From: VBCK01 sp036270655
GTDB taxonomy: Bacteria > Pseudomonadota > Gammaproteobacteria > Burkholderiales > Burkholderiaceae_F
DNA length: 14,068 nt
Direction: 5' to 3'
NCBI GenBank assembly: GCA_036270655.1
Contig: DATBCD010000080.1
Location: 1-14,068, forward strand
Position 1 is the stretch's first letter, and every line of letters begins with the position of its first letter. The notes under the pieces are model-generated. The model had not been told where the DNA came from and made no database searches. It saw only the letters and a list, made by a program, of their open reading frames with translations. Positions 7,001 through 11,746 of this stretch are shown one piece after another. The position numbers were made by a program, and so were the translations under genes.

Positions 7001-7570
7001 ATGAATGCCGTTCGCAGACACGCATCGCCCGCGCGGATCCTGTCGATCCTGATGCTGGCGGCGTTGCCGCTCGTTTCAATGGCCCAGCAGCAGCGCGACC
7101 CGCCCGATCCGCCGCACTCGGCCCGCGTGCACGAGTATATGCAGCAGGGAATACAGAAGCACCTGGATCGTCTGGCCTCGCGCCTGGAGATCCGTGCCTC
7201 GCAGCAGGAAGCCTGGAATGCCTTCTCCGGCGCCGTGCGGGCGATGGTTCCGGCCGCGCCGCCGGAGCCGCCGGCGAAGGACCTCGATGCGGCCGCGCGT
7301 GCCCGCCTGGCCGCCGACCGTGCCGCCGACCGCGCCAAGCGGCTCGCGCAGGTGGCCGACGCGACCGCCAAGCTGCAGCAGGCGTTGGACCCGGCGCAAA
7401 AGCAGGTGCTGAACGAAGTCGCGCGCGAGCTCGGGCACCACTTCCATGGTCACGGCGACGGGTTCTGGGGCATGCGGGGCGGGATGCATCATGACCACGA
7501 CGACTGCGACGGCCCGAGGCACGAGGGTCGCGGGCCATGGCACCACGGCGAGGGGATGCACGACGGCTGA
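7001..7570 (+). CDS. Spy/CpxP-like periplasmic protein with a His-rich tail
   Basis: 189 residues from ATG 7001, chosen because GGAG sits seven bases upstream; an in-frame TTG at 6980 is less likely. Residues 1-28 form a signal peptide (ILSILMLAALPLV, cleavage near SMA). The mature helical part carries IRASQQEAWNAFSGAVRAM (64-82) and LDPAQKQVLNEVA (129-141), the LTxxQ-type elements of the Spy family of periplasmic chaperones. The last 44 residues contain 11 His, several Asp and one Cys (HHFHGHGDG, MHHDHDDCD), a likely site for Cu, Zn or Ni binding. It is divergent from the OmpR-like operon and probably controlled by it. The nearby LTxxQ gene lacks this tail, so the two are not simple duplicates. 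The gene ends six bases before the repeat cluster. Confidence 0.8.
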   Translation: MNAVRRHASPARILSILMLAALPLVSMAQQQRDPPDPPHSARVHEYMQQGIQKHLDRLASRLEIRASQQEAWNAFSGAVRAMVPAAPPEPPAKDLDAAARARLAADRAADRAKRLAQVADATAKLQQALDPAQKQVLNEVARELGHHFHGHGDGFWGMRGGMHHDHDDCDGPRHEGRGPWHHGEGMHDG

Positions 7571-7576
7571 GCGAGC

Positions 7577-7618
7577 ACCCTCATCCTGTCCTTCTCCCGC
7601 AAGCGGGAGAAGGGACCT
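7577..7618. repeat. 42-bp dispersed palindromic repeat, right copy
   Basis: This is the perfect reverse complement of 4095-4136, with the dyad CTTCTCCCGC (7591-7600) and GCGGGAGAAG (7603-7612). It follows the Spy-like stop codon directly and could fold as an end-of-transcript hairpin. Together the two copies bracket the two-component/Spy module as inverted repeats. Confidence 0.85.
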
Positions 7619-7737
7619 TTAGCTGCCTCCGTCCATCAAGCGGGAGAAGGGAGCTTTAGCTGCCCCGTCCACCAAGCGGGAGAACGGAGCTTTAGCTTTA
7701 GCTGGCTTCGTCCGCCAAGTGAGAGAAGGGACCCTTA
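7601..7737. repeat. Degenerate tandem array of about 37-bp units
   Basis: Units begin at 7601, 7638, 7674 and 7717, each with AAGCGGGAGAAGGGA or a close variant, followed by a CTTTAGCTGCC-type stretch and a GTCCATC/GTCCACC/GTCCGCC end. Unit lengths are 37, 36 and 43 bases, and the fourth is partial. The third contains an extra TTTAGC duplication. The units are contiguous with no unique spacers. The copies look like decayed duplications of half of the palindromic repeat. Confidence 0.75.
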
Positions 7738-8613
7738 GGGCTTACTTAGCGGGAAAGAGCTTGAGCTCCCCTCTCCCGCTTCGCGGGAGAGGGGTGGGGG
7801 AGAGGGTGTCCCTAGAGCGAATCCCGCCAGCGCGCCGTCGGCCAGCCACTGGTTGAGCAGCTCCACGGCCAGTGTGGAGGCGCGCTCTTCGCCGACCAGC
7901 TCGCTCAGCTCTGCGCACCACTGCGCGAAGGCGGCGCGCGCCGCCAGCCGGTCGAAGGCGATCGCCTCCTCCGGCGTCATCGCGCGGAATCGCACCTGCA
8001 AGCGGCGCCGGGTCAGCAGCCACGCCGTCGCGCCCGCATCCCGGTGCAGCGAAGGAAGCTCCTCGCCGCGCGCGTGGGCCGACCATGCGCGCGTCACATT
8101 GGTCCGCAGCTCGACGCGCTGCACGGCCGGATGAACGATGAAGGTCAGTCGCGGCCAGTCGTCGTGGGCAACGCGCGTCACCGCTTCACGGCTCAGGCAG
8201 GCGGCATCCAGCGCGTCGAACGAGGCGGCCATCGCCCACTCGAAACGCGCCATATCGGCCAGCTCGGGCCGACCCGACCAGTCGGGGCCGGTTTCGAGGA
8301 AGTGCGACAGGCGGTCGCCGAACCAGCGCAGATTGCGAAACGTCGATGGATGGGCGCGGATGTAGGCGCGGCCCAGCGCTTCGAACGTCTCGCCGCCAGC
8401 GATCGCCCTGAGCGCCGGATAGTCGGTCTGCAGCGCCTCCAGCAGGCGCAGCACGTAGCCCTCGGCGTACACGTTCATCCGTGCCGCCGGATCGACCGCG
8501 CCGCTTCCATCCAGATGCTGCAGAGCCGCCGGATCGCGCTGGAGCACGTACTGCTGGAATTCCCGCTGCAGACGCGCCAGATTCGGTCCCCGGCCCATGA
8601 CCGCGCGACCCAT
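7735..8613 (-). CDS. bufC: BufC-like DUF2063 protein, bufferin maturation partner
   Basis: 292 residues from ATG 8613, which shares one base with the bufB stop (TGATG); an in-frame ATG at 8598 is an alternative. The N-terminal half is the DUF2063 domain: LQREFQQYVLQRD, RMNVYAEGYVLRLLEALQTD, then YPALRAIAGGETFEALGRAY. Proteins of this type are encoded beside MNIO (DUF692) enzymes and are thought to present the precursor peptide to the enzyme. The second half (about 120-267) is more variable and ends around WLADGALAGFAL. After that, about 25 residues rich in Pro, Ser, Gly and Glu (PSPPPLSREAGEG) are translated from an intergenic palindromic repeat before TAA at 7735, so the native stop seems lost. 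Whether the tail matters is unknown. Confidence 0.85.
   Translation of the reverse strand: MGRAVMGRGPNLARLQREFQQYVLQRDPAALQHLDGSGAVDPAARMNVYAEGYVLRLLEALQTDYPALRAIAGGETFEALGRAYIRAHPSTFRNLRWFGDRLSHFLETGPDWSGRPELADMARFEWAMAASFDALDAACLSREAVTRVAHDDWPRLTFIVHPAVQRVELRTNVTRAWSAHARGEELPSLHRDAGATAWLLTRRRLQVRFRAMTPEEAIAFDRLAARAAFAQWCAELSELVGEERASTLAVELLNQWLADGALAGFALGTPSPPPLSREAGEGSSSSFPLSKP
7768..7807. terminator. Palindromic repeat hairpin inside the bufC 3' end
   Basis: CCCCTCTCCCGC (7768-7779) and GCGGGAGAGGGG (7783-7794) form a perfect 12-base stem around TTC, followed by TGGGGGAGAGGGTG. It is the opposite-orientation relative of 3982-4025. It lies within the bufC reading frame, before its present stop codon. 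It could attenuate or end transcription of the buf operon; no T run follows. Confidence 0.5.
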
Positions 8614-9467
8614 CAGGCCGCTTGCGGCGACAGATGCGCCCGGCTCTCGGCATCGACGCGGGCGGCAATCGAGCGCGCCCGATCCAGCTCGGTAAGAAGC
8701 TCGGCCAGCGGCGGAATGTTCGAATCGCGCTCGATCATCGTCGCCACGTCGCCGAAGCGGCGGCGCGCGTGCTCGTAAAGCTGCCAGACCGGGTCCACGA
8801 TCGGCGCATCGTGCGAGTCGACGATCAGGCTGTCGTCGCGCCTCTGGTGTCCGGCCAGGTGGATCTGCCGGACCCGGGCGGCCGGAATCGCATCCAGGTA
8901 GCTCGGCGCATCGAATTGGTGATTGACGCTGTTCACATAGACATTGTTCACGTCCAGCAGAATCAGGCAATCGGATCGACGGGCGACCTCGGCCAGGAAT
9001 TCGCACTCCGTGAGATGCGACCACGCGAAGCCCACGTAGCTGGAGACGTTCTCCAGGAGAATCTGGGATCCCAACCGGTCCTGCACCCGCCCGATCCGCT
9101 CGACCACGTGCTCCAGCACCCCTTCGTGGTACGGCAGCGGCAGCAGGTCGTGCAGATTGCGCCCGGCCACCCCGGTCCAGCACAGGTGATCGGAGATCCA
9201 CGCCGGCTGCACCCGTCGCTGCAGGCGCTGCAACGCGGCCAGATAGTCCTCGTCGAGCGGGTCGGTGCTGCCGATCGAAAGCGACACGCCGTGCATCGCG
9301 ATCGGATAGTCGGTGCGGATCCGGTCAAGCCAGTGCAAAGGCTGTCCGCCCGGGACCATGAAGTTCTCGCTCGTGATCTCGAACCAGCCCACCTCGGGCC
9401 GGGTCTCGACGATCTGCGAGAAATGCGGCGGGCGCAGCCCCAGCCCGAAGCCGAGTGAATTGCGCAT
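8613..9467 (-). CDS. bufB: BufB, MNIO-family (DUF692) peptide-modifying enzyme
   Basis: 284 residues from ATG 9467, 17 bases after the bufA stop; the upstream site (GGCGGGCGT) is poor, so coupling to bufA is likely. It has the TIM-barrel motifs of multinuclear iron-dependent oxidases: GFGLGLRPPHF at the N-terminus, MHGVSLSIGS (H59), ISDHLCW (D93, H94), LLENVSSY (E139, N140), LLDVNNVYVN (D172, N174), IHLAGH (H203, H207), VDSHDAPI (D217, H219) and MIERDSNIP (E246). These cover the metal ligands expected for the family. Such enzymes oxidise Cys residues of ribosomally made precursors; in bufferins this gives copper-binding heterocycles. The neighbours fit: precursor upstream, DUF2063 partner downstream. 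The family call is firm; the exact modification here is inferred. Confidence 0.94.
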   Translation of the reverse strand: MRNSLGFGLGLRPPHFSQIVETRPEVGWFEITSENFMVPGGQPLHWLDRIRTDYPIAMHGVSLSIGSTDPLDEDYLAALQRLQRRVQPAWISDHLCWTGVAGRNLHDLLPLPYHEGVLEHVVERIGRVQDRLGSQILLENVSSYVGFAWSHLTECEFLAEVARRSDCLILLDVNNVYVNSVNHQFDAPSYLDAIPAARVRQIHLAGHQRRDDSLIVDSHDAPIVDPVWQLYEHARRRFGDVATMIERDSNIPPLAELLTELDRARSIAARVDAESRAHLSPQAA

Positions 9468-9484
9468 ACGCCCGCCGCCGTTCG

Positions 9485-9757
9485 CTACTTCGACATCGAC
9501 TGCTTGGCCTGGTCGCACTGCTCCTTGGTCATCTCCACGAAGCCCTGGCCTTTGCAGGAGTTCTGGCCTTTGCAGGAGTTCTTCGCGGACGCGCAGTCGC
9601 TCTTGCCTTTGCAGCTGTTGACCCCTTCGCAATGAATCTTGCCTTCATCGGCGGCAAGGACCGGCGCCGCGTGCCCCATCGCAAACAATCCCGCGGCAGC
9701 CGCCGCGATTGCGGCCCCGGTCAGCCTTCTCGTGCTCGACTCCTTCGTGATTTTCAT
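9485..9757 (-). CDS. bufA: BufA, Cys-rich exported bufferin precursor (BufA2-like)
   Basis: 90 residues from ATG 9757, with a good ribosome site (GGGGAAGGAA, about five bases upstream). Residues 1-36 are a long Ala-rich signal peptide (LTGAAIAAAAAGLFAMG, cleavage near VLAA), so the product is periplasmic. The mature part has six Cys (43, 49, 55, 62, 68, 81). The core runs HCEGVNSCKG, then SDCASAKNSCKGQNSCKG, with SCKG three times at near-regular spacing, and ends in QGFVEMTKEQC. This pattern, beside MNIO and DUF2063 genes, matches the second type of bufferin precursor rather than the DUF2282 type. Bufferins are modified peptides that bind copper and protect the cell. It is first in the bufA-bufB-bufC operon. 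Which Cys are modified is unknown. Confidence 0.9.
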   Translation of the reverse strand: MKITKESSTRRLTGAAIAAAAAGLFAMGHAAPVLAADEGKIHCEGVNSCKGKSDCASAKNSCKGQNSCKGQGFVEMTKEQCDQAKQSMSK

Positions 9758-9805
9758 ATGGATTCCTTCCCCAGTGAGATGTCGCCCCTGATGCCCGTGC
9801 TCGCC

Positions 9806-9875
9806 TGCGGCCGCGAAGCCGCACCAACGCCCGGATGCCCGACCGTCGGGCACGCCGCTTGGTCGCCAAAGCGGC
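9806..9875 (-). promoter_or_regulatory. Three consecutive dyads in the region upstream of bufA
   Basis: In transcription order of bufA there are three dyads. GCCGCTTT/CCAAGCGGC (9875-9854) has one bulge. TGCCCG/CGGGCA (9852-9836) has a short loop and arms that extend to eight bases as a dyad. TGCGGC/GCCGCA (9823-9806) has a six-base loop. If transcribed they would form a structured leader about 50 bases before the start codon. No known riboswitch is recognised, and no promoter is clear upstream of 9875. Confidence 0.4.
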
Positions 9876-9992
9876 GCAGAACTTACAGCCGGTGTGGCAT
9901 TAAACAAGGTCGGAGCCCGGTGGCCGCGATGCTACATTGATCGCGAGGCCGGCCGAGGCCCGTTGACCTCGAACGGTTAATGAGACTGGCCG

Positions 9993-10409
9993 ATGATGCA
10001 AAGCGACTCTGATGCCAGCGCGACCATCGAAGCAAGCGTCCGCTGGCTGGCCGCGTTGGGCGCGCTGTTCGCGCTGACCGGCGTCGCGGCTGGCGCGTTC
10101 GGGGCACACGCGCTCCGATCGTGGCTCCCGCCCGAGCGGGCTGGCGCCTTCGAGACAGCAGTGCGCTATCAGGCGTTACACGCTTTGGCGCTGTTCGCCA
10201 CCGCGTGGGTGGTGCAAACCTGGCGTCGCCGGATCGCCGTCGCCGCAGGGGCATGTTTCGTAGTCGGGACAGTCTTGTTTTGCGGCAGCTTGTACGCGCT
10301 GGCGCTGCTGGGCGAGCCGCAGCTCGGAATTGTCACACCGCTGGGCGGAATGGGCTTACTGATCGGATGGGCTTTACTCGCGGTCGCGATCGTGAAATCA
10401 AAGGGTTGA
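9993..10409 (+). CDS. DUF423 family small membrane protein
   Basis: 138 residues with four predicted membrane helices (about 18-40, 58-76, 81-106, 116-134). It carries the conserved DUF423 signatures GAFGAHAL (34-41), YQALHALALF (59-68), GTVLFCGSLYALAL (92-105) and TPLGGMGLLIGWALLA (115-130), like E. coli YgdD. The function of this inner-membrane family is not known. The start is one of two adjacent ATGs (9993 or 9996); neither has a strong ribosome site. The N-terminal 15 residues are polar and longer than in many relatives. It is divergent from bufA, with 235 bases between, and followed 114 bases later by the efflux genes on the same strand. No functional link to either is evident. Confidence 0.9.
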   Translation: MMQSDSDASATIEASVRWLAALGALFALTGVAAGAFGAHALRSWLPPERAGAFETAVRYQALHALALFATAWVVQTWRRRIAVAAGACFVVGTVLFCGSLYALALLGEPQLGIVTPLGGMGLLIGWALLAVAIVKSKG

Positions 10410-10523
10410 GGAACCCCGTCGGTTAACATGTGGATTCACGCCGTGCAACGTCGATGCGGTAGCCGGGAGGCATCGCGGCTTGCACATAAAGCCAATAAGC
10501 ACCTGAACAAAGGAGCGCAGGGC

Positions 10524-11696
10524 ATGCGCCAGGTTTGGCCGCGCGACGCGGGGCTGCGGTCCGCTGCTGTGCCGATCGTATTCGGGCTGGCGGCGTTGTG
10601 GTTGGCCGGATGCAATGCGCGCGGCGACACGCCGCCTAAACCGGCGCCGCCGCCCGCCGAAGTCACCGTGATACGCGCCCAGCCGCGAGCGGTCACGCTG
10701 GCCGAAGAATATGTCGGCCAGGCCGAAGCGGTCGAAACCGTCGAGATCCGCTCGCGCGTGCAAGGCTTGCTCGAGCGCCAGGCATTCAGCGACGGGGCGA
10801 CCGTGCATCGGGGCCAGTTGCTGTTCCAGGTCGACCGGCTGCCTTTCGAAGCAGCGCTGGAGCAGGCCAAAGCGAACCTGGCCCAGGCCGAGGCCTCGGC
10901 GGCCAACTCGGCCCAGAACCTGGCTCGGGTTTCCCGGCTGATCTCCGACAACGCGGTCAGCCAGCAGGACCTGGACACCGCAGTGGCCCGCGATCGCGCC
11001 GACCGTGCCAGCGTCGAGGCGGCTCGCGCCGCCGTGCACGAATCGGAGCTGAATCTCGGATACACGCAGATCGTGGCGCCGCGCGACGGTGTCATCAGCA
11101 AGGCGCTGGTCAAGCCGGGCTCGCTCGTCACAGTCGCGCAGACGCTGCTCACCACGCTGTACTCGTCCGACCCGATCCACGTGAACTTCGTGCTGGGCGA
11201 GCAGCGGATGCTCGAGCTCACCCGCAGTCCGCACGGCAAGGCCGGCAGCCAGGTCGCCTTCCGCCTGCGTCTGGTCGACGGCAGCGACTACCCGCACCAG
11301 GGCAAGCTGGACTTCGTCGATGCCGCCGTCGATCCGAAGAACGACACCTTGCAGATGCGCATCGTGGTGCCGAATCCGGAGCGGATGCTGCGTCCGGGGC
11401 AGTACGTGCGCGTGCTGGTGCCGACGGCGACGCGTCCGAGCGCGATCCTGATTCCGCAAAAAGCGGTTCAGGAGCTGCAGGGGCTGAAAACCGTCTACGT
11501 GATCGGTGCCGACAACAAGGCCTCGGTGCGCCAGGTCACGGCGACGCAGCGGCTCGGCAGCGACTGGGTGCTCGATGGCGGCTTGCAGGCCGGAGAGATC
11601 GTGGTCGTCGACGGCCTGCCGAAAGTCACGCCAGGGGCCACCGTCAAACCGGTGTTTGCGGCCGAGCCCGCGCCCTCCGCCGCCCAGCGTGGCTGA
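10524..11696 (+). CDS. RND efflux membrane fusion (periplasmic adaptor) lipoprotein
   Basis: 390 residues from ATG 10524, chosen for AAAGGAG eight bases upstream and because the signal sequence starts here; the frame stays open to an ATG at 10428. Residues 1-29 form a lipoprotein signal with lipobox LAGC (Cys30). The order is typical of AcrA/MexA adaptors: beta-barrel and lipoyl start (EEYVGQAEAVETVEIRSRVQ), GATVHRGQLLFQVD, a helical hairpin (about 115-185, ALEQAKANLAQAEASAANSA), the second lipoyl half (LGYTQIVAPRDGVISKALV), then beta-barrel and membrane-proximal parts (MLRPGQYVRVLVP, IPQKAVQELQG). It bridges the inner-membrane pump and an outer-membrane channel. The pump gene follows after 50 bases. 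No regulator gene is adjacent within the window. Confidence 0.94.
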   Translation: MRQVWPRDAGLRSAAVPIVFGLAALWLAGCNARGDTPPKPAPPPAEVTVIRAQPRAVTLAEEYVGQAEAVETVEIRSRVQGLLERQAFSDGATVHRGQLLFQVDRLPFEAALEQAKANLAQAEASAANSAQNLARVSRLISDNAVSQQDLDTAVARDRADRASVEAARAAVHESELNLGYTQIVAPRDGVISKALVKPGSLVTVAQTLLTTLYSSDPIHVNFVLGEQRMLELTRSPHGKAGSQVAFRLRLVDGSDYPHQGKLDFVDAAVDPKNDTLQMRIVVPNPERMLRPGQYVRVLVPTATRPSAILIPQKAVQELQGLKTVYVIGADNKASVRQVTATQRLGSDWVLDGGLQAGEIVVVDGLPKVTPGATVKPVFAAEPAPSAAQRG

Positions 11697-11746
11697 TTTC
11701 GCCGCAAGAGCCTCGGCTTTGACGCGATGACCGAAGGCTCTGATCC

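Noticed and set aside
7601..7737. Repeats resembling a short CRISPR array
   Set aside because: The units are contiguous and degenerate without unique spacers, and no cas gene is present.
8614..9201. Upstream extension of the bufC reading frame
   Set aside because: It overlaps bufB in another frame and has no protein-like content; the TGATG junction at 8611-8615 gives the natural start.
10403..10416. GGGTT-GAGG-AACCC hairpin over the DUF423 stop codon as a terminator
   Set aside because: Only a five-base stem with no following T run; too weak to call.
10398..11459. A 353-codon minus-strand frame opposite the membrane fusion protein gene
   Set aside because: Shadow of a clear AcrA-type coding sequence; no recognisable motifs or ribosome site.
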